A stretch of DNA of 64,000 bases, from contig JAQGOP010000052.1 in the NCBI GenBank assembly GCA_028293545.1, forward strand, positions 1-64,000, in the 5' to 3' direction. The notes under the pieces were generated by a model that made no database searches, was not told the origin of the DNA, and saw nothing but the letters and a program-made list of their open reading frames with translations. Both the position numbers and the translations under genes were made by a program. Shown piece by piece: positions 43,951-52,864 of this stretch (the stretch's first letter is position 1; each line of letters starts with the position of its first letter). Source of the stretch: Verrucomicrobiota bacterium. GTDB lineage: Bacteria > Verrucomicrobiota > Verrucomicrobiia > Opitutales > Opitutaceae.

Positions 43951-46907
43951 GCGGAGCGAGTTCTCCGCCCCGCGTTCCACCGTCGGCGTGCGGCCAGCCA
44001 GAGCGCGAAGGCCGCGGCGATCCACATCGACGGCGGCGCCGGCGTTTCCAGGAAATCCAGCGCCGTGTTTTGTCCCAACTTGGTCCGTTCGCTGAGTTCG
44101 AGGAGGCGCCACTGGGCGGCACGCTCGACGACGATGAATGTCGTGCTCGGGATCAGCACGCCACTCTCGCGGCTCGCCTTGACCACTGCGGACAAATCCT
44201 CGGCGCCGCGTCCCAGCGCTTTCGCGTAATCCGCTTGCCGACTTTGCAGCGCCATCGCCTGCGCCCACGGCGTCGATGCCGGCTGTAAACTCATTCCCTC
44301 GAGCGGCAGCCAGTTACCCTTCGAAGGTGAGAAGAATTCCGGCAGCGTTTTTTCGCCGGAATCGAAATGCACGAAGCGGTGGGGAACGAAGGGCCGGATC
44401 GATCGGCCGAGGCGCACGAGCGGAGCAGCGGCACGTTCGGGAGCGCGATGAGTGACCGCGGATCCATCGCTCCCAATCTCCTCGAGCTGAACTGTCGGCA
44501 CGATCTCCGCCCACGCATCGACCAAACTCGATTCCATCAGCCGGGTTTGGGCGTGGCGGCTCAGTATCACGAAGATGGGCCACGCCGGCAGCGGGACCCC
44601 TGCGTCGTTTGATTCCAAATCGAGATCCCGATGGCGGCGGAGCGCGCAGGCGATTGCGAGATCAGCATAGAAGCCGCCCGCCTTCGGCAGCTTCGCCCGG
44701 TAATTCGCCGGCGGAGCCGCGATCAATTCGTCGAGGCTCGTCAGCGGCTTCACCAGGTCCGCGACCTCGTAATTGGCCAGGCTCACCCGCGCCGAATGCA
44801 CCGCGGGGAATTTCTTCCGAAGCGAGTTCAACGCCGGCCCGAGATCGCCGTCGAATCCGTTTCCTGCCGAGCGGTCGACAATCACTTCGAGATACGCCTC
44901 GCGCTTTACGTCCGGCAACGAGCCCGGCGGAATTCCCGCCAGCGCCACCCTGAGCTCCTCACGCGCGACCTGCGGACGCGAGAGCCGGCCGAGCGCGCGA
45001 AGCATTTCCGCCGCATCCGCCAAGCCCGTGAGCGATTCTGTCGAGGCCACGCGCACGGGCACCAGGAAATCGATTTCGACGGTGGTCGGTTGTTCCCGGT
45101 CAGGCGCGACAGGAAAGACTTTCAGCTGGAGCTGGTCGGCCGCGTTGTAGAACAGGATCCCTGGATCGCGGCGCTCGATGTCACGGATCATGGAATACAC
45201 CCACAGCGCGGTTTTCTTTTCAAAGATGCGCCCCGGGACGAGCGCCCCATTTACGCTCAAGCGGAACCCGTTGACAAATACGCCGCTCGGCAACGGGAGC
45301 TCCTGCACAAATTCAGCCGGTGAGGCGCCGTGGTTTCGAAGCGTGAGCGCGATCGTCACCACGGAGTTTTCCTCGCCGGCCGGATGAACCCGCGCGGTTA
45401 CAGCTGCGACGTCCACCGTCTGCGGCATCCTCGCAATTTTCCCCATTTGCGTGCGGCGTCGCACGCTTCCGCCTCCGAAGCCCGAATGCTGCCGCACCGG
45501 GTCCGTCGAAGTCGTGGTGTCCTTTCCGCCGAGGAATATTTCCTCGAGCCGGCCGAGTTTGTCGTCGGGCAGGACCAAGCCGTCGAAGACCAGCCAGCTG
45601 TAGAAGTCGGACAGCATCGGGTAATAAATCCCGTCCTTGTAATCCCGATGACTGCGCAGCGCGCGGCTGAGGTTCGCCAGGCTCGAATGAAACGAAACAT
45701 CACCCGCCTTCACCTCCGGCGCGTAGACGTAGTCCAGCGCCGCATGGAGCGCGGTCTTGTCCGCCAACCCGCGCACGACAAAAAATGACGGCAGGACGGC
45801 GAATGAAAGCACCGCGATCACCACGCGCCGCAGCACGCCACCACCGAAGTGCGGGCTGACTCGCGCCCGATTCAGAAGCAGGAGATGCAGGACAAACAGG
45901 ACCGTTGGGGTCAGGATCAAAAATCCGCTGCCGAAGGCGATGATCGCGATGATCGACAGCGGGGTGTACGGGAGAAAAGTCAGGAAAAAATACAGCGAGA
46001 ACGGCAGGGTCGCCCAGAGCAGTGCGAAGCTGAGCGTCGGTCGACGGCTCGCTTGGAACGAAGCGAACGCCATGACCAGCGCATTCGCCGCCGTGATGAT
46101 GTAGACCTCGGTCGCCTGGAAACTTACGGGAAATGGAATCTGCCGATTGAGCAGGAGGCCGCAGACCGGGAGGACGAGGGCGAAGACCAGCACCGCGATG
46201 CGCTCCATTTCCATTTCCCAGCGGCGCAATGCCCGGAAGGCGTAAAGCAGGGCGCCGACAATCCCGACAAACATCAGCACGCCCAGGACCACGATGATGG
46301 TGATAAAAACCGCGGTGCCCAACCAGCGCAGGGTGAAGGTTTGGGCGATGCGGCCGAGAATCTGAGCCAGCAAAAACAGCAGCAAAGGCGCGCCTGCCGC
46401 CACGCCCAGGCTGACCAGGAGCATTCGGCCCGAGTTACCCGACAACGGGGTCGAGGCCAGCAGCAGGACGCCCCAAAAAAGCGGCATCATCGCAAAGGTG
46501 AATTGGCAGAACACAAACCGGTCCTGCGGATAGATCCAGGTGCGCGGGATCACGTCGCTTGCCCAGTTCGTGGCCCACCAAAGATACGCGACCTGCACCA
46601 CGATCGCCGCGATCCCCGTCCACGCCGTCGTGCTGGGGCGCCCCGAGCCGAGGCGCGAAATTGCGAAGAGAATCAATCCAATGAGCGCGTTGCCCAATCC
46701 TCCGAGTCCCAGCAGGAGCGCGCGTCCCAACTGGTCCTCCGTCATGTCACCTTTCACGATTCCGTAGGCGCGGAAATTAAGCAGCAGCAGCACAGCTATC
46801 GGGAGCACCCAGATCCAGAGAAACGCCGACGGGGCGGTAAGCAGGCGCGGCAAAAGCGGCGCAACTGCGACCGAACTACGGGCGGGAGGCGTCGAGACGG
46901 TTTCCAT
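43947..46907 (-). CDS. MSEP-CTERM-type sorted membrane protein
   Basis: A 986-residue protein with an N-terminal block of about ten membrane segments (to about residue 380), a large soluble region with a VIT-like beta domain (VTIALTLRNHGASPAEFVQELPLPSGVFVNGF) and a short C-terminal tripartite tail: a proline-rich motif (LETPAPPSMW), a hydrophobic helix (IAAAFALWLAA) and a basic end (RRRWNAGRRTRSA). This is the layout of MSEP-CTERM proteins, the dedicated substrate of exosortase K, whose gene directly precedes it and overlaps by 32 bases. The literal MSEP motif is diverged. Cleavage and anchoring by the exosortase is inferred. Confidence 0.82.
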   Translation of the reverse strand: METVSTPPARSSVAVAPLLPRLLTAPSAFLWIWVLPIAVLLLLNFRAYGIVKGDMTEDQLGRALLLGLGGLGNALIGLILFAISRLGSGRPSTTAWTGIAAIVVQVAYLWWATNWASDVIPRTWIYPQDRFVFCQFTFAMMPLFWGVLLLASTPLSGNSGRMLLVSLGVAAGAPLLLFLLAQILGRIAQTFTLRWLGTAVFITIIVVLGVLMFVGIVGALLYAFRALRRWEMEMERIAVLVFALVLPVCGLLLNRQIPFPVSFQATEVYIITAANALVMAFASFQASRRPTLSFALLWATLPFSLYFFLTFLPYTPLSIIAIIAFGSGFLILTPTVLFVLHLLLLNRARVSPHFGGGVLRRVVIAVLSFAVLPSFFVVRGLADKTALHAALDYVYAPEVKAGDVSFHSSLANLSRALRSHRDYKDGIYYPMLSDFYSWLVFDGLVLPDDKLGRLEEIFLGGKDTTTSTDPVRQHSGFGGGSVRRRTQMGKIARMPQTVDVAAVTARVHPAGEENSVVTIALTLRNHGASPAEFVQELPLPSGVFVNGFRLSVNGALVPGRIFEKKTALWVYSMIRDIERRDPGILFYNAADQLQLKVFPVAPDREQPTTVEIDFLVPVRVASTESLTGLADAAEMLRALGRLSRPQVAREELRVALAGIPPGSLPDVKREAYLEVIVDRSAGNGFDGDLGPALNSLRKKFPAVHSARVSLANYEVADLVKPLTSLDELIAAPPANYRAKLPKAGGFYADLAIACALRRHRDLDLESNDAGVPLPAWPIFVILSRHAQTRLMESSLVDAWAEIVPTVQLEEIGSDGSAVTHRAPERAAAPLVRLGRSIRPFVPHRFVHFDSGEKTLPEFFSPSKGNWLPLEGMSLQPASTPWAQAMALQSRQADYAKALGRGAEDLSAVVKASRESGVLIPSTTFIVVERAAQWRLLELSERTKLGQNTALDFLETPAPPSMWIAAAFALWLAARRRWNAGRRTRSA

Positions 46908-47424
46908 GTAAATCGAGGATGAGGTTGAGGACGATGAGCAAGGGCAGGAAAACCGCCGCGCCCGTGAGCATGTGGAGCATGGGTCCGTACGAATCGGGAA
47001 AACGGGGCATCAGCCAGCGGTGGGCTTGCACGACCACGATGATGCGAAGCGCGTTCACACCGATGGCCACGGGCGCCGCAAAGGCGAGGCCGCCGAGGAT
47101 GGACACGCCCAGATTTTTTCCGCTGCGCGACGCGAGATGCCACGCGAAGAGCACCGCGACCATTAGGAAAAAACCTCCGCCGCTACACGCGGTCGAAACC
47201 ACGACGGGACGATCCCACATCGGCAGCAGCCAGCCTTCCGCGACGCGATCCATCGTCACACCGCTGAAACCGGCCGCCAGCCTCGCCGCGCCGCGGGCGA
47301 GAATTTCAAGTTCCGCCCGCGGAAATATCCACGACACCAGGACTGCCAATCCCGCCGTCCCGACGCTCGCCCACCAGGCCCGCGCCCGCGGCGCCCTTAA
47401 TCGTTTGGAGGTTTCCTGATCCAT
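46876..47424 (-). CDS. xrtK: exosortase K
   Basis: A 182-residue, mostly hydrophobic transpeptidase-like protein from ATG 47424. The exosortase catalytic residues are all visible: Cys in VVSTACSGGGFF, Arg in IGVNALRIIVVV and His in GPMLHMLTGAAVF. It is much shorter than EPS-linked exosortases, as expected for the K type. It overlaps the start of the MSEP-CTERM gene, so the enzyme and its single target are made together. Confidence 0.87.
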   Translation of the reverse strand: MDQETSKRLRAPRARAWWASVGTAGLAVLVSWIFPRAELEILARGAARLAAGFSGVTMDRVAEGWLLPMWDRPVVVSTACSGGGFFLMVAVLFAWHLASRSGKNLGVSILGGLAFAAPVAIGVNALRIIVVVQAHRWLMPRFPDSYGPMLHMLTGAAVFLPLLIVLNLILDLHGNRLDASRP

Positions 47425-47507
47425 GGCGTCGATCCTAGGGGCCGCATATGACGGCCGTGTGAAACGGCGATGAAGTGTCGATGAAAACGTCCTTTTCGCC
47501 GGCGGAC

Positions 47508-48458
47508 CTAGAGTTCGAACCCCGCGAGCACAGCGGGATCGCGCACCTGCTCGATGGTCGGTTCCGGACGCGACCAATCGAGCACGCCGATCAGCAGCCG
47601 ATAATACCGCAGGCCGAAATACGCGACGAGCCAGCGGTCACCGCGGCGCGCGATCACCTCCATGCCGGTGACGTCCGCGCGGATCGTTTTCGGTGTCACG
47701 TCGGGCCACCGGAATGGATTGTCGGAATCGACATAACTCCACGCATGATGCCCGCCGAAAAAAAGGCGCCAGCGATCCCCCAGCCGCTGCACGTTGCTCG
47801 ACTCGCATTGGTTCCAACCGGAAAACGCATACGCCACGCCGGCATCGCGCCACGTGACGAGGTCTGCCGAGGAGGCACGCGCCACGCAGCCGCCGCCTTC
47901 TTTCGTCACCGCGGTGTAATACATTTCAAATCCCCCGTCGTGCGCGATGACGTGCGCGTCGCGACACGCTGCGCCTCCGGACGTCGGGCAAAAGGCCCAG
48001 CCATATTCCTCGGGCCGGATCACGGGACGGTTGCCGACGCGTTCCCAGTGAAACAAATCCGTCGAGGTCGCCACGCCGATCCGCTGGGTGTTGTCCGTCG
48101 CGACGCCGGTATAGAACATCCAGTGCTTTCCGCCGTGTGAAATCACGAACGGCGCGAACACGTGGCCATGGTCCCAACCTTTCGTATCGATGAAGAAACA
48201 CGCCTCCTGTGTTTCCCAGTGCACAAAGTCGCGCGTCGTCGCGTGCCCGAACCAGGTTTCATTTCCCGGCAGGCCGCAGCTCACGCCGGGCGTGCCCGCG
48301 ATGTGGTAGAGATGCCAGACTCCTTCCGCGCGGTGCAGGCAGAAGTCCTTCAGGTAAAAACCCAGCGGCGCGTACCCGACCGTCAGCCAATCCTCCTGAT
48401 GCGACCGCTGCCGCGCGACAGCGTCGAGGTAGCATTGATAGTCTGGGTTGGCCGGCAT
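47508..48458 (-). CDS. five-bladed beta-propeller glycosidase, GH32/GH43-like
   Basis: A 316-residue protein without signal peptide. The likely nucleophile Asp is in FYLKDFCLHRAEGVWHLYHI. The transition-state Asp is in CRDAHVIAHDGGFEMYYTAV, and the acid Glu is in WNQCESSNVQRLGDRWRLFF. Blade repeats such as HWMFYTGVATDNTQRIGVAT with DLFHWE support the fold. It hydrolyses fructose- or arabinose/xylose-containing glycans. Its neighbour is a GH172 enzyme, whose known activities also act on furanoses. A family B repeat separates the two. Confidence 0.8.
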   Translation of the reverse strand: MPANPDYQCYLDAVARQRSHQEDWLTVGYAPLGFYLKDFCLHRAEGVWHLYHIAGTPGVSCGLPGNETWFGHATTRDFVHWETQEACFFIDTKGWDHGHVFAPFVISHGGKHWMFYTGVATDNTQRIGVATSTDLFHWERVGNRPVIRPEEYGWAFCPTSGGAACRDAHVIAHDGGFEMYYTAVTKEGGGCVARASSADLVTWRDAGVAYAFSGWNQCESSNVQRLGDRWRLFFGGHHAWSYVDSDNPFRWPDVTPKTIRADVTGMEVIARRGDRWLVAYFGLRYYRLLIGVLDWSRPEPTIEQVRDPAVLAGFEL

Positions 48459-48459
48459 G

Positions 48460-48562
48460 TTTTTTTACCGCGAGTGAACGCGAATCCGGAATCCAAGCCC
48501 TATTGGCGAAACATGCGGAAGGTCGGGGCTCCTAATTCGGGTCCATTCGCGGTTAAAAAAAC
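48460..48562. repeat. family B inverted repeat pair
   Basis: The left arm is TTTTTTTACCGCGAGTGAAC followed by GCGAATCC. The right arm is ATTCGGGTCCATTCGCGGTT followed by AAAAAAAC. It fills the gap between the GH172 and beta-propeller genes. Confidence 0.84.
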
Positions 48563-48563
48563 T

Positions 48564-49670
48564 TCACCGCTGCCAGCGCTGGTTCATGCCCGGGAATTCC
48601 GGGAACGCCACGTGCGGTTCGCTCTGGTACCAGAAGGCGGTCGAAGCCACGTCCTCCGTGAGCGGTTGGTAGATGTGGCCCGGCCACCAGCCGAGCGTCT
48701 GCACGGTCACGCGGAGGTCCTTCGCGAAGCCGATGCTGTCGACCAGGTGCCAGCGATAGAGGCTGAAATACCGCGGGCCATCCGCGCTGCCGGTGTGCGC
48801 CAGCGGCATCCCGACGAACGGCGCGTTGAATGCCTGCTCGACCTGGTCCTTCTGCGGGTGACGGAAAAAACCCCACGCGCCGCCGAAATAATCCTCGGTG
48901 CCGTTGTCGCAGATCGTCGGAAATTCCTTGTCCCCATCCAGGTAAAATTTCACCTCGCCCTCGCCCCACCAGCCGCGCGAGAGCGCCGTCCATGCCAGGT
49001 AAGTCCCGACGTACAGCCCCTTCCCCTTTACGCCGTCGAGGATCGTGTGCTCCGGATGTTCGCGCGACGTCAGGCTGCGCCGCCACTGCGCGTGGAAATA
49101 CGCGGCGTTCGCGGGGACGGAATGCAGCTTGTAGAGGACCTTGTAGGCGATGATGCGCACGTCGGCCTTGCCGTCGTTGCTCAGCGTGATGCGCGCGTGC
49201 TTGCGGAACGGCATCTGCCAGTAACACCCGCAGCCCCGGTGCGGCGCGACGACCACCGGCAGCGAGGTGACCTGGTGGGGCTGCGTGTCGAAACCCATTG
49301 CGAAAAAATCCCCCATCGGCGCTTCGACCGACGGGGTCTTCTCGTCGTCCCAATACATGCGCAGCACAAGCGTGCGAAATTCCTCGGCGCTCGCCGTGAT
49401 CCAGAACTGGTTGATGCAGCCCGGGCCCTTGATGTCCGCGAGCGTCGCCGTCTCGCCGGCCTTCAGGCTGATGAACGGCCGCACCTTCCACCCGCGGCCC
49501 AAGTGCTTCGCCGGGCCGCTGTGCGCGAGGAACGGGTCCTCCGGGTTGGGATCCCAGCGCGCGGCGCCGCCTTTTTCGCCGGTGGGATTCTCGGCGTTGA
49601 TCATGCGGGTGACCGCGCCGCCTTGGAAAGGCAGCTGCCCGAGCAGGTGGTTCATGGAAAGCGGAGTCAT
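48564..49670 (-). CDS. DUF2961 / glycoside hydrolase family 172 protein
   Basis: A 368-residue protein from ATG 49670, matching the DUF2961 pattern now classed as GH172: RMINAENPTGEKGGAARW at the start, GPGCINQFWIT, RMYWDDEKTPSVEAPMGDFF, KHARITLSNDG, and the hallmark DNGTEDYFGGAWGFF with the catalytic acidic residues. Members act on fructofuranosides or D-arabinofuranosides, often as oligomers. Without a signal peptide it should be cytoplasmic. It heads a probable operon with the beta-propeller glycosidase. Confidence 0.87.
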   Translation of the reverse strand: MTPLSMNHLLGQLPFQGGAVTRMINAENPTGEKGGAARWDPNPEDPFLAHSGPAKHLGRGWKVRPFISLKAGETATLADIKGPGCINQFWITASAEEFRTLVLRMYWDDEKTPSVEAPMGDFFAMGFDTQPHQVTSLPVVVAPHRGCGCYWQMPFRKHARITLSNDGKADVRIIAYKVLYKLHSVPANAAYFHAQWRRSLTSREHPEHTILDGVKGKGLYVGTYLAWTALSRGWWGEGEVKFYLDGDKEFPTICDNGTEDYFGGAWGFFRHPQKDQVEQAFNAPFVGMPLAHTGSADGPRYFSLYRWHLVDSIGFAKDLRVTVQTLGWWPGHIYQPLTEDVASTAFWYQSEPHVAFPEFPGMNQRWQR

Positions 49671-49887
49671 GGGGAAAAATTTGGACGGTGGGGTGAAACA
49701 GGGGAGACTGAGAGCGCTAGGGTTCAGCCCGCAGCGGCGCAAAGGCATTTTCGCGCCGGCGGGCGAGGACTATCGGTTAACAGCTCACCGCCGCGCGCCA
49801 AGCTGAACGAAGCTGAAAATTAACGCGGCACGATCGAGCGATCTCCGCCGCCCTTGCGCTCGAACGGCGCGCGAACACATTGCCGCC

Positions 49888-50574
49888 ATGCTCGCGCCCA
49901 CCCGCACCGACGGAACGAGGACCCTCGATTGGGGCCGCACGTCCTACCAGGCCGCGTGGCGCGCGCAGGATGAACTGGTGCAGCAACGCCTCTCCGGCGA
50001 GATCGGCGACACGCTCGTGCTCACGGAACACAACCCGGTCTTTACAGTCGGGCTGCGCGGCGGCGCGGAAAAAAACCTGGTGTGGGCGGGAGATCGCCTG
50101 GCGCGCGAAGGCGTGGAGGTCGTTAAGACCAATCGCGGCGGCGATATCACGTACCATGGACCGGGCCAGGTCGTGGGATATCCGATCGTGTCGCTCGCCG
50201 CGCGGAAGGACCTGCATGCGTACCTCCGTTTTCTTGAACAGGTCATGATCAACAGCCTCGGCACCCTCGGCCTGGCCGCCGCCCGCCGCGAAGGAAAGAC
50301 CGGGATCTGGCTCGGCCCGCGGAAGATCGCCGCCATCGGCGTCGCCGTGAAACGCTGGGTCGCCTACCACGGCTTCGCGTTGAACGTGACGGTGAACCTC
50401 GACCACTTCCAAGGCATCGTGCCGTGCGGGATCAGCGCGAACGATGGAACCGTCACCTCGATGGAAACAGAGCTCGGACGATCGATCGACCTGGAGGAAG
50501 TGAAGGCCGTGCTCGCCACGGAATTCTGGGCGCTATGGCCCCGGTTCCTCAGTCAGGCGACAAACGGTTTTTAA
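49888..50574 (+). CDS. lipB: octanoyl-(acyl carrier protein) transferase
   Basis: A 228-residue enzyme moving octanoate from ACP to lipoyl domains. RGGDITYHGPGQVVGYP is the family signature. The catalytic Lys is in RKIAAIGVAVKRW and the catalytic Cys in GIVPCGISANDGTVTS. lipA follows 262 bases downstream on the same strand, with repeats between. The TAA stop is the TTAACC start of a family B repeat. Confidence 0.95.
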   Translation: MLAPTRTDGTRTLDWGRTSYQAAWRAQDELVQQRLSGEIGDTLVLTEHNPVFTVGLRGGAEKNLVWAGDRLAREGVEVVKTNRGGDITYHGPGQVVGYPIVSLAARKDLHAYLRFLEQVMINSLGTLGLAAARREGKTGIWLGPRKIAAIGVAVKRWVAYHGFALNVTVNLDHFQGIVPCGISANDGTVTSMETELGRSIDLEEVKAVLATEFWALWPRFLSQATNGF

Positions 50575-50741
50575 CCGCGAATGGACGCGAATGAGCGCGG
50601 ATCGATTCCTGTTTTTCATCCTGGGCAGCAGCATAGGATCCGCTTCGGGCCTCACGTCCGCTCCGATGACCCGCTCGCACTGGAACCCTCGCCGCCGGGC
50701 AGGATGACAAGCCCGGATTCGCGTTCATTCGCGGTTAAAAT
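50567..50741. repeat. family B inverted repeat pair with extra arm downstream
   Basis: The left arm is GGTTTTTAACCGCGAATGGA followed by CGCGAATGAGCGCG. The right arm is CGGATTCGCGTTCATTCGCG followed by GTTAAAA. A further diverged right arm, ATTCGTGTCCATTCGTGG, lies at 50803-50820 just before lipA. The left arm supplies the lipB stop codon. Confidence 0.84.
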
Positions 50742-50836
50742 GGCTCGAAGCTTGGTTTCTTGGGTGCCGCCCAAATCGAAATGTCCCTTGTGCTTCAGGG
50801 TCATTCGTGTCCATTCGTGGTCCCTCACCTCCCCTG

Positions 50837-51733
50837 ATGGACACTACTCGTAAACCTTCCTGGCTCCGCGCGAAGTTGCCCTCGGGCCCCGGCTATGCCG
50901 CCACGCGGCGACTGGTGGACGAGAACAAGCTCCACACGGTCTGCCAAAGCGCGCAGTGCCCGAACCTCGGCGAATGCTGGTCGCGCGGCACCGCCACCGT
51001 GATGATCCTCGGCAACATCTGCACGCGCTCGTGTAATTTCTGCGCGATCCAAACCGGGCGCCCGACTGAGCTCGACCTCGGCGAACCGGCGCGCGTCGCC
51101 GACGCGGTCGCGAAGATGAACCTCAAGCACTGCGTCATCACCAGTGTCGCGCGCGATGAATTGAAGGACGGCGGCGCCGGCGTCTGGGCCGCCACGATTC
51201 GCGCCATCCGCCACCGCAATCCCCACACCGCGATCGAGGTGCTGGTCCCCGATTTCAAAGGCAACATGGAACACGTCGACATCGTGCTCGATGCGAAGCC
51301 CGACATCTACAACCACAACCTCGAGACGGTGGAGCGCCTCCAGAAACCGGTCCGCGTGCAGGCGCGTTACGACCGTTCGCGTTCCGTGCTGCGCCACGCA
51401 AAAGGCCGCGGGTTCGTGACGAAGACCGGGATCATGCTCGGCCTGGGCGAGGAGCGCCACGAAATCGAGCAGACGATCCGCGACATCGCTTCGGACCACA
51501 CCAACATCCTCACCGTCGGCCAATACCTTCAACCGACGCCGCAGCATCTCCCGATTTCGCGCTGGGTGCCGCCGGAGGAATTCATCCACTGGAAAGAATT
51601 CGGCCTCGGCCTCGGCCTGGGCGTGGTCGAAAGCGGCGCGCTCGTCCGGTCGAGTTACCACGCCGACGAACAGTCGCAGAAATACACCGGCGTCGAGCAT
51701 CTGAACACGGCGAACGCGTTGGCGGCGGGTTGA
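50837..51733 (+). CDS. lipA: lipoyl synthase
   Basis: A 298-residue radical SAM enzyme inserting sulfur into octanoyl-lysine. The auxiliary cluster cysteines are in CQSAQCPNLGECW. The radical SAM cluster is CTRSCNFC (CX3CX2C). Other matches are VITSVARDELKDGG and TVGQYLQPTPQHLP, and the C-terminal RSSYHA carries the cluster-ligating serine. ATG 50837 was chosen over 50807 because the family starts near this point. Confidence 0.96.
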   Translation: MDTTRKPSWLRAKLPSGPGYAATRRLVDENKLHTVCQSAQCPNLGECWSRGTATVMILGNICTRSCNFCAIQTGRPTELDLGEPARVADAVAKMNLKHCVITSVARDELKDGGAGVWAATIRAIRHRNPHTAIEVLVPDFKGNMEHVDIVLDAKPDIYNHNLETVERLQKPVRVQARYDRSRSVLRHAKGRGFVTKTGIMLGLGEERHEIEQTIRDIASDHTNILTVGQYLQPTPQHLPISRWVPPEEFIHWKEFGLGLGLGVVESGALVRSSYHADEQSQKYTGVEHLNTANALAAG

Positions 51734-51780
51734 GTGGCTCCGGTCGCTCCACGCGTTGCGGGGAACGCGTTCCACCTTGC
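51732..51780. repeat. partial family C element
   Basis: GAGTGGCTCCGGTCGCTCCA followed by CGCGTTGCGGGGAACGCGTTCCACCTT. It keeps the terminal GCGTTCCACC and the CTCCG core of the 100-nt element but is only about half-length. Confidence 0.6.
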
Positions 51781-51875
51781 TTGAGCTTCCGGGCTTCGCG
51801 GAAGCTGGGAGTTTTGCTCCCGCCGGCCCGGAGTTTTCTCGTGCCCTCGACGCCGCAGTCCATCACGCTCACCCC

Positions 51876-52646
51876 ATGAAATCCCGCCGTGAGATCGTCG
51901 AAAACTGGCTCCCGCGCTACACCGGCGTGCCGCTCAAAGATTTTGGCGAATATATCCTGCTCACGAACTTCGGCCGGTACGTGAAGCTTTTCGCCCAGCA
52001 GCATCGCGTCCCGGTGCTCGGCAAGGACAAGCCCATGTCCAGCGCGACGGCGGGCGACATCACCATCATCAATTTCGGCATGGGCAGCGCGATGGCCGCG
52101 ACCGTCATGGACCTCCTGAGCGCAATCAAACCGAAGGCGGTGCTGTTCCTCGGGAAATGCGGCGGCGTGAAACACCGCGCGGAAATCGGCGACTTCATCC
52201 TCCCCATCGCCGCCATCCGCGGCGATGGCACGAGCAGCGACTACTTCCCACCCGAGGTTCCCGCGCTGCCGTCGTTCGCCCTGCAGAAGGCGATCTCAAC
52301 CACCATCCGCGACCATTCGCGCGACTACTGGACCGGCACCGTCTACACCACCAACCGCCGCGTGTGGGAACATGACGAAGAATTCAAAAAGTACCTCCAG
52401 AAGATCCGGGTCCTCGCGATCGACATGGAAACCGCCACGATTTTCATGACCGGTTTCCACAACGAAATCCCCACCGGGGCGCTGTTGCTCGTGTCCGATC
52501 AGCCGATGACCCCGGAAGGCGTGAAGACCGCGAAGAGCGACGAGCAGGTCGACGGAAAATTCGTCAACGACCACCTTCGCATCGGCATCGACTCACTGAA
52601 GCAGCTGCTGAACAAGGGGCTCACGGTGAAACATCTGAAGTTCTGA
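51876..52646 (+). CDS. AMP nucleosidase (short form)
   Basis: A 256-residue nucleoside phosphorylase-fold enzyme from ATG 51876. Signatures are FLGKCGGVKHRAEIGDFILP, IRGDGTSSDYFPPEVPALP, LAIDMETATIF and LLVSDQPMTPEG. It should split AMP into adenine and ribose 5-phosphate. It lacks the extra N-terminal domain of the enterobacterial enzyme of about 480 residues and resembles the short bacteroidetes-like form. It follows lipA on the same strand after a repeat. Confidence 0.86.
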   Translation: MKSRREIVENWLPRYTGVPLKDFGEYILLTNFGRYVKLFAQQHRVPVLGKDKPMSSATAGDITIINFGMGSAMAATVMDLLSAIKPKAVLFLGKCGGVKHRAEIGDFILPIAAIRGDGTSSDYFPPEVPALPSFALQKAISTTIRDHSRDYWTGTVYTTNRRVWEHDEEFKKYLQKIRVLAIDMETATIFMTGFHNEIPTGALLLVSDQPMTPEGVKTAKSDEQVDGKFVNDHLRIGIDSLKQLLNKGLTVKHLKF

Positions 52647-52647
52647 G

Positions 52648-52672
52648 CGTACCGCAGGCGGCCCGCCTGCTC
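52648..52672 (+). repeat. REP-like palindrome (family A)
   Basis: CGTACCGCAGGCGGCCCGCC followed by TGCTCGG, two bases after the AMP nucleosidase stop. It differs from the consensus by one base in the GTAGCG part. Confidence 0.85.
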
Positions 52673-52864
52673 GGGAGATTGGGATCCGGGAATTTGAACC
52701 GAAGGCCACCAAGGTAACGAAGAGCTTCCAGTTGGCGGAGTCATTCGTGGCCCTTCACAAAATAGGTTTCGAGACAATGGCCCGAGGCGTTTTCGCGAAC
52801 CCAAAACCTCGCGGGGCAGCCGCCCCCCGCCTGCGGCACCCGGGCACCGGTCCGAGACACGGCG

